A program made the translations under genes and the position numbers. The notes below the pieces were generated by a model. The model searched no databases, had not been told where the DNA came from, and saw nothing but the letters and a program-made list of their open reading frames with translations. Positions 55,833-64,000 of a DNA stretch of 64,000 bases are shown piece by piece. The number at the start of each line of letters is the position of its first letter. Within the stretch, counting starts at the first letter, position 1. The stretch is from Lysinibacillus sp. G4S2 (GTDB lineage: Bacteria; Bacillota; Bacilli; Bacillales_A; Planococcaceae). Location: positions 4,778,001 through 4,842,000 of the forward strand of contig NZ_JAUCFJ010000002.1 in assembly GCF_030348505.1 (NCBI RefSeq). Direction: 5' to 3'.

Positions 55833-56402
55833 TTACTTTAATAGTTGCTCTAAAGCTTTTGTATAGAGTACATGCTCTTCCCTATGAACTGCCGCTTCTG
55901 TCGCCTCACGATCACCATCAACAACAGACACTGCTGCTTGAGCAATAATAGGGCCTGTGTCCATACCTTCATCTACAAAATGCACAGTTACACCTGTTAC
56001 CTTGACGCCATGTTCCATCGCTTGACCAATGGCGTCCTTACCAGGGAAAGCTGGTAATAATGAAGGATGAATATTCACAATGCGCTGTGGATATGCCGTT
56101 AGTAATACTTCACTAATTAATCGCATATAACCTGCAAGCACAATCCATTCCACATTACATTCATGAAGAGCCTCGATAATAGCAGTCTCATAATCTGCTT
56201 TTGAAGCAAACTCTTTTGGACTTAAAGCTAGCACTGGAATATTAAAGTTTTCAGCACGTGTAACTACAAATGCGCCAGGCTTATCTGTCACAACAAGTTC
56301 AACCTTTGCATTAAGTTCGCCACGTTCAATAGCCTCTTGAATGGCCTGAAAATTACTACCGCTGCCTGAAGCAAAAACGGCAATTTTAGTTGGTGCAGTC
56401 AT
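55833..56402 (-). CDS. purN: Phosphoribosylglycinamide formyltransferase
   Basis: This 189-residue enzyme formylates GAR with 10-formyl-THF. Family blocks: KIAVFASGSGSNFQAIQEAI, LAGYMRLISEVLL, the catalytic RIVNIHPSLLPAFPG (Asn-His) and VKVTGVTVHFVDEGMDTGPI with the catalytic Asp. The ATG shares one base with the purM stop (TAATG), so translation is coupled. Confidence 0.97.
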   Translation of the reverse strand: MTAPTKIAVFASGSGSNFQAIQEAIERGELNAKVELVVTDKPGAFVVTRAENFNIPVLALSPKEFASKADYETAIIEALHECNVEWIVLAGYMRLISEVLLTAYPQRIVNIHPSLLPAFPGKDAIGQAMEHGVKVTGVTVHFVDEGMDTGPIIAQAAVSVVDGDREATEAAVHREEHVLYTKALEQLLK

Positions 56403-57457
56403 TACACTAAGCTCCCATCATGTGAGCCATTGAATACAACACCATCGCCTTTCACAACGCGACCGATTTTATATGCTTTTTCACCATTTGCTTCTACTGT
56501 AGCAAGTACTTTATCTACTTCAGCTGCAGGTACAGCTAAAACAAAGCCAATGCCCATGTTAAAGACATTATATAAATCCTTGTCCTCTAACTGTCCTTTT
56601 TCTTTTAAAAACTCAAAAATACGTAAGACAGGCCAAGATCCTAAGTCAATCTCTGTCGCTAAACCTTCTGGCATCATACGTGGTAGGTTTTCATAAAAAC
56701 CACCGCCCGTTACATGTGCACAGCCATGAACATCCGCTGCCTTTAAAGCTGCCAGCACAGGTTTCGCATATAGTTTTGTTGGCACTAACAAGGCTTCCCC
56801 GATAGGACCAAGATCCTCGTAGCCTTCAACAATCGCATCAACAGCGTAATGATTATCAGCAAAGACAATTTTTCGTACTAATGAGTAACCGTTTGAATGC
56901 ACACCACTTGAAGCAATACCAACAAGCACGTCACCTTCTACTATTTTCTCACCTGTTACGATTGCTGATTTTTCACAAGCTCCTACTGCAAAACCAGCTA
57001 AATCATATTCATCCTCTTCGTAAAGACCAGGCATCTCTGCAGTTTCACCACCGATTAATGCCGCACCAGATTGCACACAGCCATCCGCAACGCCTTTAAC
57101 AATTTGTTCAATTTTCGCTGGCTCTGCCTTTCCAAGAGCTACATAGTCTAAAAAGTAAAGGGGTTCAGCACCTTGCGCTACAATATCATTGACACACATC
57201 GCTACACAGTCCACACCAATCGTGTCATGCTTGTCCACCATAAATGCTAGCTTTAGCTTTGTCCCAACACCATCTGTACCTGAAATAAGAACAGGTTCCT
57301 TAAGATTTAGTTCTGACAAGTCAAACATACCACCAAAGCCACCAAACGTGCCCATCACACCTAGACGGTTTGTACGTTCAACGTGAGACTTCATTCGTTT
57401 TACGGCTTCATAGCCCGCTTCAATATTTACACCTGCTTGTTCATATGCTTTTGACAC
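56402..57457 (-). CDS. purM: Phosphoribosylformylglycinamidine cyclo-ligase
   Basis: This 351-residue AIR synthetase starts at a GTG (57457): [21 protein letters not shown] matches the usual PurM start, and GGAGG lies eight bases upstream. Other blocks: [60 protein letters not shown] and [18 protein letters not shown]. An ATG eight codons earlier overlaps the ribosome site and is not used. Confidence 0.97.
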   Translation of the reverse strand: MSKAYEQAGVNIEAGYEAVKRMKSHVERTNRLGVMGTFGGFGGMFDLSELNLKEPVLISGTDGVGTKLKLAFMVDKHDTIGVDCVAMCVNDIVAQGAEPLYFLDYVALGKAEPAKIEQIVKGVADGCVQSGAALIGGETAEMPGLYEEDEYDLAGFAVGACEKSAIVTGEKIVEGDVLVGIASSGVHSNGYSLVRKIVFADNHYAVDAIVEGYEDLGPIGEALLVPTKLYAKPVLAALKAADVHGCAHVTGGGFYENLPRMMPEGLATEIDLGSWPVLRIFEFLKEKGQLEDKDLYNVFNMGIGFVLAVPAAEVDKVLATVEANGEKAYKIGRVVKGDGVVFNGSHDGSLV

Positions 57458-57509
57458 GCAGAGTTCCTCCTTATCATCCAAATCGCCTTGGCATAGTTAG
57501 ATGTTTTTC

Positions 57510-58934
57510 TTAACGTAATAGTTCTTTTTCATGTGGTAAGATTGTATCTGGGAAAATTTCCGTTGGATATTTGCCTGTAAAACAAGCTAGGCATAGTCCA
57601 CGGTTTTCATCTTCATATGGTCTTGCAATCGTTTCTACCATGCCTTCAACTGAAAGGAATGTTAATGAATCGGCTCCTATAGCGTCACGGATTTCCTCTA
57701 CATTGTGGCTTGATGCAATCAGTTCCTCATGCGTCGAAGTATCGATGCCATAATAGCAAGGATCTGTCATTGGTGGTGAGGAAATCACAACATGTACTTC
57801 TGCCGCACCAGCATCTTTTAACATTTTTACAATACGTCGTGAAGTTGTACCGCGAACAATTGAATCGTCCACCATCACTACTCGTTTCCCTTTGACGACT
57901 TGAACAACTGGAGAAAGCTTCATTTTCACACCGCGTTCACGTAATTCCTGTGTTGGTTGGATAAACGTACGACCTACATAACGATTTTTAATAAGACCAA
58001 GCTCATATGGAATACCGCTTTCCTCTGCAAAGCCGATTGCTGCAGAGATACTTGAATCAGGTACACCTGTTACAACATCCGCTTCAATGTGTGCACATTC
58101 ACGAGCAAGCTGTTTTCCCATACGTTTACGTGCCATATGGACGTTAATACCATCAATATCAGAATCAGGACGTGCTAAATACACGTACTCCATCGCGCAC
58201 ATTGCACGTTTATTCATATCTGCAAAACGATCAGATTTGACACCCTCGTCATTAATAATTAATAACTCACCTGGTTCAACAGAGCGAACAAATTCTGCAC
58301 CTATTAAATCGAATGCACAAGTTTCAGAGGCCACAACCCAGCCATCTCCTAGCTTTCCAAGAGATAAGGGACGTAAACCATGTGGATCACGTGCAACAAG
58401 CATTTCATCTTTAGTCATAATTAAGACCGAATACGCCCCCTTTAATAATGAAAGGGCATTTTTCACCTTTGCACGGAATGGTGAATGCGAGCTTTTCTTA
58501 ATAAGATGCGCTAGCACTTCTGTATCGGAGCTAGAATGAAAAATACTACCTTGACGCTCTAAATACTGTTTTAAGTGCGTTGCATTGACTAAGTTACCGT
58601 TATGAGCAATTGAAAGGCTACCAGTTGAGGAGTGGAATAGTAACGGCTGTACATTTTCAATACCGCCTCCACCTGCAGTCGTATAACGAACGTGAGCAAT
58701 TGCTGCTTTTCCATTAACTGCCTTTAATTTCTCTTCGTTGAAAACATCGTTCACTAATCCTTCGCCTTTCACCGCGCGAAGATGCTGACCGTCAGAAACG
58801 ACGATCCCTGCGCCTTCTTGGCCACGGTGTTGAAGAGCATGAAGCCCGTAATAACTAAGGTGCGCTGGATTTGAGTTGCCCCAAATACCAAACACCCCAC
58901 ATTCTTCGTTTAAGCCTCTGAGTTCAGCAAGCAT
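57510..58934 (-). CDS. purF: Amidophosphoribosyltransferase
   Basis: This 474-residue enzyme makes phosphoribosylamine, the first step. The propeptide [11 protein letters not shown] is followed by the catalytic Cys (CGVFGIWG) exposed after cleavage. Ntn-amidase blocks [16 protein letters not shown] and [10 protein letters not shown]-like [15 protein letters not shown] are present, then the PRPP loop [19 protein letters not shown]. The C-terminal [16 protein letters not shown] holds iron-sulfur cysteines. AAAGGAG sits before the ATG at 58934, which lies inside the end of purL (25-nt overlap). Confidence 0.97.
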   Translation of the reverse strand: MLAELRGLNEECGVFGIWGNSNPAHLSYYGLHALQHRGQEGAGIVVSDGQHLRAVKGEGLVNDVFNEEKLKAVNGKAAIAHVRYTTAGGGGIENVQPLLFHSSTGSLSIAHNGNLVNATHLKQYLERQGSIFHSSSDTEVLAHLIKKSSHSPFRAKVKNALSLLKGAYSVLIMTKDEMLVARDPHGLRPLSLGKLGDGWVVASETCAFDLIGAEFVRSVEPGELLIINDEGVKSDRFADMNKRAMCAMEYVYLARPDSDIDGINVHMARKRMGKQLARECAHIEADVVTGVPDSSISAAIGFAEESGIPYELGLIKNRYVGRTFIQPTQELRERGVKMKLSPVVQVVKGKRVVMVDDSIVRGTTSRRIVKMLKDAGAAEVHVVISSPPMTDPCYYGIDTSTHEELIASSHNVEEIRDAIGADSLTFLSVEGMVETIARPYEDENRGLCLACFTGKYPTEIFPDTILPHEKELLR

Positions 58935-61144
58935 GGGATTGCTCCTTTCCAATTAGAACGGAATTCCTCCACTGTACCTTCTACAAGCACACCGTTGTCA
59001 CCGTTGATTTTAACAAGCGCATCGTTTGTTACGACACCGATTTTCTGTGCATCTTTTACAATTTCTACAAACGCAGCAGCATTTTCTTCTTTCACTGATA
59101 CAACGAAACGAGATTGTGTTTCACTGAATAATGCCGTTGTCGCAGAGCCCGCTAATGTAATCTCAACACCTAAGCCATTGGCGCCAAATGTTGTTTCAGC
59201 AAGCGCTACTGCAAGACCACCTTCTGCTACATCATGTGCAGATTGTACGATTCCTGTTTTAATCGCTTTAAGCAATGCTTGTTGACGTGCAGCTTCAACT
59301 TCTAAGTCAATAGCTGGTGCTTTCCCTGAAATAACCCCATTATTCACTAGTTTTTGAAGCTCAGAACCGCCAAATTCAGTTTTTGTATCGCCGATCACAA
59401 ATACTACATCGCCAGCAGCTTTTACTTCTTGAGTTGTCACATGTGCTAAATCTTCAATTAGTCCAACCATACCGATTGTTGGTGTTGGGTAAACAGCTTC
59501 ACCAGAACGTTCGTTATAAAGAGATACGTTACCACCGATTACAGGTGCATTCAGTGCCGTACAAGCTGCTGAAATACCATCAGCTGATTTTTCAATTTGC
59601 CAGAAGATTTCTGGTTTCTCAGGATTACCGAAGTTTAAGCAGTCAGTAATCGCTAATGGTGTACCACCAGTTGCTACAATATTACGAGCAGCCTCTGCTA
59701 CCGCAATGGCACCGCCTACCTCTGGATCTAGGAAAATATAACGAGAATTACAGTCTGTAGTCATCGCTAAACCTTTGTTTGTACCACGAACGCGGATAAC
59801 TGCTGCATCAGAGCCTGGTGCAACGACTGTTGATGTACGTACTTGATAATCATATTGATCGTAAACCCACTCTTTAGAAGCGATTGTTGGTGCTTTTAAA
59901 AGTGCGTTTAATGTTTCTTTGTAATCTGTTACAGCTGGTTCAGCGTTTTCTATCGCCTGGAACTCACCATAGTAAGCAGGCTCTGCAGATGGCTTATGAT
60001 AAACTGGTGCATCTTCTGCAAGTGCATCAGCAGGTACTTCCGCTACAACTTCACCATTGTGTAATAAGCGAAGCATTTTATCATCTGTCACTCGACCAAT
60101 TGCCACAGCATCTAAATCATATTTATCAAAAATCGCTTTAATTTCATCTTCGCGACCTTTTTTCACAACAAGTAGCATACGCTCCTGAGATTCAGATAGC
60201 ATCATTTCATATGCAGTCATGCCTGTCTCACGTTGTGGTACTAAATCTAAGTTCATTTCTACACCAGAGCCAGCCTTAGAAGCCATTTCTGCAGATGAAG
60301 AAGTTAGACCAGCAGCACCCATATCTTGAATACCCACTAGAGCATCTGATTTTACTACTTCTAAACACGCTTCAAGTAAAAGTTTCTCCATAAACGGATC
60401 CCCTACTTGTACTGCAGGACGTTGGTTCTCTGATTCTTCTGTTAACTCCTCAGATGCGAATGTTGCTCCGTGGATACCATCACGACCTGTTTTTGCGCCG
60501 ACATACATGACTGTATTTCCTACGCCAGCCGCGATTCCACGTTGAATATCTTTATGGTCAATTAAACCTACACACATTGCATTAACAAGTGGATTGCCTT
60601 CATAGCAAGGATCAAATTGAATCTCGCCACCTACAGTAGGAATACCGATACAGTTACCGTAACCTGCGATACCAGCAACTACTTCTTCGAATAAATATTT
60701 ACCACGCGCCGATTTTAATTCGCCAAAGCGTAGTGAGTTCAGCATCGCAATTGGACGTGCACCCATTGAGAAAACGTCACGGATTATACCACCAACACCC
60801 GTTGCAGCACCTTGATAAGGCTCAATTGCTGATGGGTGGTTATGTGATTCCATTTTAAATACAACCGCTTGTTCGTCACCAATATCTACGATACCAGCAC
60901 CTTCACCTGGACCTTGTAAAACTTGAGGACCCTTTGTAGGGAATTTACGTAACACTGGTTTTGAATTTTTGTATGAGCAGTGCTCAGACCACATTACTGA
61001 GAAAAGACCTGTCTCTGTCCAATTTGGCAGACGTCCTAGAATACCTTCTACCATTGCAAATTCTTCGTCTGACATCCCCATACCAGCGTATAGCTTTTCA
61101 TCTTTAATTTGCTGTGCTGTTGGCTCAAACTTAGTTGTTGACAT
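58910..61144 (-). CDS. purL: FGAM synthase, large subunit
   Basis: This 744-residue protein is the short Gram-positive PurL that needs separate PurQ and PurS. Blocks: [20 protein letters not shown]-type [79 protein letters not shown]-like [20 protein letters not shown] and [17 protein letters not shown]. It converts FGAR to FGAM using ammonia from PurQ. It overlaps purQ by 14 nt. Confidence 0.97.
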   Translation of the reverse strand: MSTTKFEPTAQQIKDEKLYAGMGMSDEEFAMVEGILGRLPNWTETGLFSVMWSEHCSYKNSKPVLRKFPTKGPQVLQGPGEGAGIVDIGDEQAVVFKMESHNHPSAIEPYQGAATGVGGIIRDVFSMGARPIAMLNSLRFGELKSARGKYLFEEVVAGIAGYGNCIGIPTVGGEIQFDPCYEGNPLVNAMCVGLIDHKDIQRGIAAGVGNTVMYVGAKTGRDGIHGATFASEELTEESENQRPAVQVGDPFMEKLLLEACLEVVKSDALVGIQDMGAAGLTSSSAEMASKAGSGVEMNLDLVPQRETGMTAYEMMLSESQERMLLVVKKGREDEIKAIFDKYDLDAVAIGRVTDDKMLRLLHNGEVVAEVPADALAEDAPVYHKPSAEPAYYGEFQAIENAEPAVTDYKETLNALLKAPTIASKEWVYDQYDYQVRTSTVVAPGSDAAVIRVRGTNKGLAMTTDCNSRYIFLDPEVGGAIAVAEAARNIVATGGTPLAITDCLNFGNPEKPEIFWQIEKSADGISAACTALNAPVIGGNVSLYNERSGEAVYPTPTIGMVGLIEDLAHVTTQEVKAAGDVVFVIGDTKTEFGGSELQKLVNNGVISGKAPAIDLEVEAARQQALLKAIKTGIVQSAHDVAEGGLAVALAETTFGANGLGVEITLAGSATTALFSETQSRFVVSVKEENAAAFVEIVKDAQKIGVVTNDALVKINGDNGVLVEGTVEEFRSNWKGAIPCLLNSEA

Positions 61145-61814
61145 GATTTTCCCTCCACTGCTTCACAATTGATTTAAATACCGCTAGACCGTCTGCTCCG
61201 CCCACTAGTGCATCAACAGCTCGCTCTGGGTGAGGCATCATCCCTAATACATTGCCGCGCTCGTTTACAATCCCCGCGATATCTTCTAAAGAACCGTTTG
61301 GATTTTCACCTGAGTACGTGAACACGATTTGATTGTTGTCTTTTAACTTTTGTAAAGTTTCCTCGTCACAGTAGTAGTTACCTTCACCATGTGCGATTGG
61401 AATATTGATAACTTGACCTTGCTCATATTGGTTAGTGAATAAGGTATTGTTGTTTTCAACCTTAAGCTGGATTGTACGGCACATGAATTTTAAATTTTTG
61501 TTGCGAAGTAATGCACCAGGTAATAAACCCGCTTCCGTTAAAATTTGGAATCCATTACATACCCCTAATACTGGCTTACCAGCATCCGCTGCTTTCTTGA
61601 CCTCTGCCATAATATTAGATTGGTTTGCCATCGCACCACAGCGAAGATAATCCCCGTACGAGAAGCCTCCTGGAACTAAAATGCCATCAAAGCCACTTAA
61701 ATCTGTTTCTGTATGCCATACATATTCTACTTCTTCACCTAGCTCGTCTTTAATCGCATGATACATATCGATATCACAGTTTGACCCAGGGAATACGAGT
61801 ACTGCGAATTTCAT
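61131..61814 (-). CDS. purQ: FGAM synthase, glutaminase subunit
   Basis: This 227-residue class I glutamine amidotransferase supplies ammonia to PurL. It starts [20 protein letters not shown], has [19 protein letters not shown], the nucleophile in [20 protein letters not shown], and the His/Glu of [15 protein letters not shown]. It lies between purS (2 bp) and purL (overlap). Confidence 0.97.
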   Translation of the reverse strand: MKFAVLVFPGSNCDIDMYHAIKDELGEEVEYVWHTETDLSGFDGILVPGGFSYGDYLRCGAMANQSNIMAEVKKAADAGKPVLGVCNGFQILTEAGLLPGALLRNKNLKFMCRTIQLKVENNNTLFTNQYEQGQVINIPIAHGEGNYYCDEETLQKLKDNNQIVFTYSGENPNGSLEDIAGIVNERGNVLGMMPHPERAVDALVGGADGLAVFKSIVKQWRENHVNN

Positions 61815-61816
61815 GA

Positions 61817-62065
61817 TTAGTTAGCCTCCTCGACTTCGTAACGGTAGTCTTCGATTACAACGTTAGTTAAAACCTTTTCACACATTTCTTTTACTAGAGT
61901 ATCAATGTCACGTTCTGTATCTTTAATTGTTAGTTCAAGATATTTACCGATACGTAAATCTTCTACTTCAGCGTAACCCATCTTTACTAAAGAACCTTGT
62001 ACGGCTGAACCTTGTGGATCAAGAATGCTCTCGCGTAATGTTACGTAAATTTTAACTTTTTTCAT
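61817..62065 (-). CDS. purS: FGAM synthase, PurS subunit
   Basis: This 82-residue protein bridges PurQ and PurL. Family pattern: [39 protein letters not shown] and [18 protein letters not shown]. It starts two bases behind the purC stop. Confidence 0.95.
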   Translation of the reverse strand: MKKVKIYVTLRESILDPQGSAVQGSLVKMGYAEVEDLRIGKYLELTIKDTERDIDTLVKEMCEKVLTNVVIEDYRYEVEEAN

Positions 62066-62067
62066 TG

Positions 62068-62778
62068 TTATTTGCCTCCGAGTCTAGAAAGTATAATAGT
62101 ATAAACTTCAGTTAAATTACCAAGGTCTCTACGAAAGACGTCTTTGTCTAACTTTTGCTTTGTAGTAGCATCCCAAAGTCTGCAAGTATCTGGTGATATT
62201 TCATCTGCCAGTAGTACACTTCCGTCATTGTCACGTCCGAACTCTAATTTAAAGTCAATTAACGTAACATTGACATCTGCAAATATTGGCTGCAGAACTT
62301 TGTTAACAGCTAGTGCACCGTCATAAATGGCTGTCACTTCTTCAGGAGTTGCAAGATCAAGTACATCAATATGTTCCGTTGAAATGAGTGGATCACCAAG
62401 CTCGTCGTCTTTATAATAAAACTCAACGATTGGACGTTTTAATGGTGTACCTTCCTCTAAGCCAAGGCGTTTCGCTAAACTACCTGCTGCTATATTACGA
62501 ACAACAACCTCAATCGGAATAATATCTACCTGTTTTACAAGCTGTTGTGTATCAGACAATTGTTTTACGAAATGTGACGCAATTCCGTAAGCTTGTAATT
62601 TTTCGAAAATTAATGAAGTAATGCGGTTATTTAATACGCCTTTTCCTTCAATTTCTTCTTTTTTCTCACCATTAAACGCTGTTGCACTATCCTTGTACTC
62701 AACGAGTAGAACATTTGGCTCCTCTGTTGTATACAATTTTTTTGCTTTACCTTCATACAAAAGTTGACCTTTAATCAT
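62068..62778 (-). CDS. purC: SAICAR synthase
   Basis: This 236-residue enzyme joins CAIR and aspartate. Blocks: [80 protein letters not shown] and [19 protein letters not shown] precedes the ATG. It lies 118 bp behind purB. Confidence 0.97.
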   Translation of the reverse strand: MIKGQLLYEGKAKKLYTTEEPNVLLVEYKDSATAFNGEKKEEIEGKGVLNNRITSLIFEKLQAYGIASHFVKQLSDTQQLVKQVDIIPIEVVVRNIAAGSLAKRLGLEEGTPLKRPIVEFYYKDDELGDPLISTEHIDVLDLATPEEVTAIYDGALAVNKVLQPIFADVNVTLIDFKLEFGRDNDGSVLLADEISPDTCRLWDATTKQKLDKDVFRRDLGNLTEVYTIILSRLGGK

Positions 62779-62820
62779 TTCGTTCTTCCCCCTGATATTA
62801 TGAATTACGCGCGTATTGTT

Positions 62821-62854
62821 CAGAATTGAATCGTTCGTATACGATTCAATTCTG
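62821..62854. other. Perfect 14-bp hairpin between purB and purC
   Basis: CAGAATTGAATCGT (62821-62834) is fully complementary to ACGATTCAATTCTG (62841-62854), loop six bases. No T-run follows on the minus strand, so it may tune mRNA processing between purB and purC. Confidence 0.7.
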
Positions 62855-62896
62855 TAACATCCGCTTGTGGCTTTAACATTTATTGCTCAATAAATA

Positions 62897-64000
62897 TTAG
62901 TTAAGTCCAAGACGCTCAAAAATCATGTCTACATGCTGTAAATGGTAGTTGTAGTCAAAGCACTCATCTAGCTCTTCCTTCGTTAAATACGATGTGATTT
63001 TTTCACTCGCATCGACTAACGTACGGAACTGAACTTGCTCATCCCACGCCTGCATCGCTAGAGGTTGTACTGTATCATACGCCTCCTCACGCACTAATCC
63101 TTTATCGATAAGTGCTAATAAGATGCGTTGAGAATAAATTAGACCAAAAGTGCGACCCATATTACGTTTCATGTTTTCAGGGAATACTGTTAAGTTTTTC
63201 ACAAGGTTACCGAAGCGATTTAACATATAGTTAAGTGTAATCGTTGCATCCGGTAAAATTACGCGCTCTGCAGATGAATGTGAAATATCACGCTCATGCC
63301 ATAAAGCTACGTTTTCATAAGCTGTCACCATATAACCACGCATTAAACGTGACATACCAACCATATTTTCAGACCCGATTGGATTACGTTTATGCGGCAT
63401 CGCTGACGAACCTTTTTGTCCTTTTGCAAAGGCTTCTTCAACTTCTCGCGTTTCAGATTTCTGCAAGCCGCGAATCTCTGTTGCAAATTTCTCTATTGAT
63501 GTTGCGATTAATGCCAAAGCACCTAAATACTGCGCATGGCGATCACGTTGTAATGTTTGTGTTGAAATAGGTGATGCTGCAAGTCCTAATTGATCGCATA
63601 CATATTGCTCAACTCGAGGATCGATATTGGCATATGTTCCAACTGCTCCAGACATTTTTCCTGTTTCAATTACTTTTGCTGCCGCTTCAAAGCGCTCAAG
63701 GTTACGCTTCATTTCTTCATACCATAAACCTAGTTTTAAACCGAAAGTCGTTGGCTCAGCATGAACACCATGTGTACGTCCCATCATGACTGTATGCTTA
63801 TGCTCTTTCGCTTTCGCTGCTATAATATCAATGAAATTCACGATGTCTTTACGTAAAATATCATTCGCTTGTTTAATTAAGTAAGAAAGGGCTGTATCAA
63901 CTACGTCCGTTGAAGTTAAACCGTAGTGCACCCATTTTCGCTCTTCACCAAGTGTTTCAGATACGGCACGAGTGAATGCTACAACATCATGACGAGTTTC
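62897..64000 (-). CDS. purB: Adenylosuccinate lyase, 5' part beyond the window
   Basis: The visible 367 residues run from [20 protein letters not shown] at the window edge to the stop. About 60 N-terminal residues are missing. The lyase splits SAICAR and adenylosuccinate. Seen are [18 protein letters not shown] (catalytic His region), [20 protein letters not shown], the signature [16 protein letters not shown] with the flexible catalytic Ser loop, and [12 protein letters not shown]. An internal Met is not the start: coding sequence continues to the edge. Confidence 0.96.
   Translation of the reverse strand, partial: ETRHDVVAFTRAVSETLGEERKWVHYGLTSTDVVDTALSYLIKQANDILRKDIVNFIDIIAAKAKEHKHTVMMGRTHGVHAEPTTFGLKLGLWYEEMKRNLERFEAAAKVIETGKMSGAVGTYANIDPRVEQYVCDQLGLAASPISTQTLQRDRHAQYLGALALIATSIEKFATEIRGLQKSETREVEEAFAKGQKGSSAMPHKRNPIGSENMVGMSRLMRGYMVTAYENVALWHERDISHSSAERVILPDATITLNYMLNRFGNLVKNLTVFPENMKRNMGRTFGLIYSQRILLALIDKGLVREEAYDTVQPLAMQAWDEQVQFRTLVDASEKITSYLTKEELDECFDYNYHLQHVDMIFERLGLN

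Overview
The window looks like a low-GC Gram-positive chromosome, most likely Lysinibacillus or a close Bacillaceae relative. The evidence is the Bacillus-type gene order purB-C-S-Q-L-F-M-N-H-D, yerA, yerB, yerC, pcrB, pcrA, ligA, camS(yerH), gatCAB, dagK, rlmCD, together with AGGAGG-type ribosome binding sites and PcrA, CamS and PcrB. All but one of the genes called lie on the minus strand, so the map reads from right to left. The exception is a small DUF2892-like gene at 51.7 kb.

Right part (about 31-64 kb): housekeeping. The purine operon (purB is cut by the window end, purD is last) makes IMP and the AMP branch. It is followed by a YerA amidohydrolase, the lipoprotein YerB, the TrpR-like YerC, PcrB-PcrA-LigA, the CamS lipoprotein, the GatCAB amidotransferase, a thioredoxin-like protein, DagK, a cytochrome bd oxidase (CydA, CydB and an unlisted 40-residue CydS-like subunit) and the RlmCD rRNA methyltransferase. 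Between these genes lie copies of a 70-270 bp palindromic repeat family and two arrays built from 21-bp half-units.

Middle (about 25-31 kb): a c-di-GMP-I riboswitch with its own promoter and terminator controls a three-gene unit (small STAS-like protein, GNAT-like acyltransferase, one-TM methyl-accepting protein). Further left are a Dus tRNA dihydrouridine synthase and an unusual fusion of a YceG-like (tellurite-cluster) domain with a trypsin-like protease.

Left part (0-24.4 kb): a polymorphic-toxin island. The live operon (24.3 to 13.6 kb) encodes a DcrB/EagR-like putative chaperone, a VgrG-like spike, a pentapeptide-repeat protein, an Imm11-like protein, a DUF4280 PAAR-like tip, a 1822-residue VgrG-Rhs fusion ending in a GIY-YIG nuclease, and a leucine-rich-repeat protein placed as its immunity gene. 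No sheath, tube, baseplate or ATPase gene is present in the window. Downstream, from 13.6 kb to 0, is a graveyard of displaced toxin tips and immunity genes: repeated fragments of the same Rhs core, a GH-E-like nuclease tip, at least nine immunity-type genes or relics, and duplicated terminators. This graveyard is invaded by an IS1380 element (exact ends and target duplication visible), a scrambled IS30 remnant and the 5' part of a group IIC intron sitting behind a terminator. The parts read as a record of successive toxin-tip replacements.
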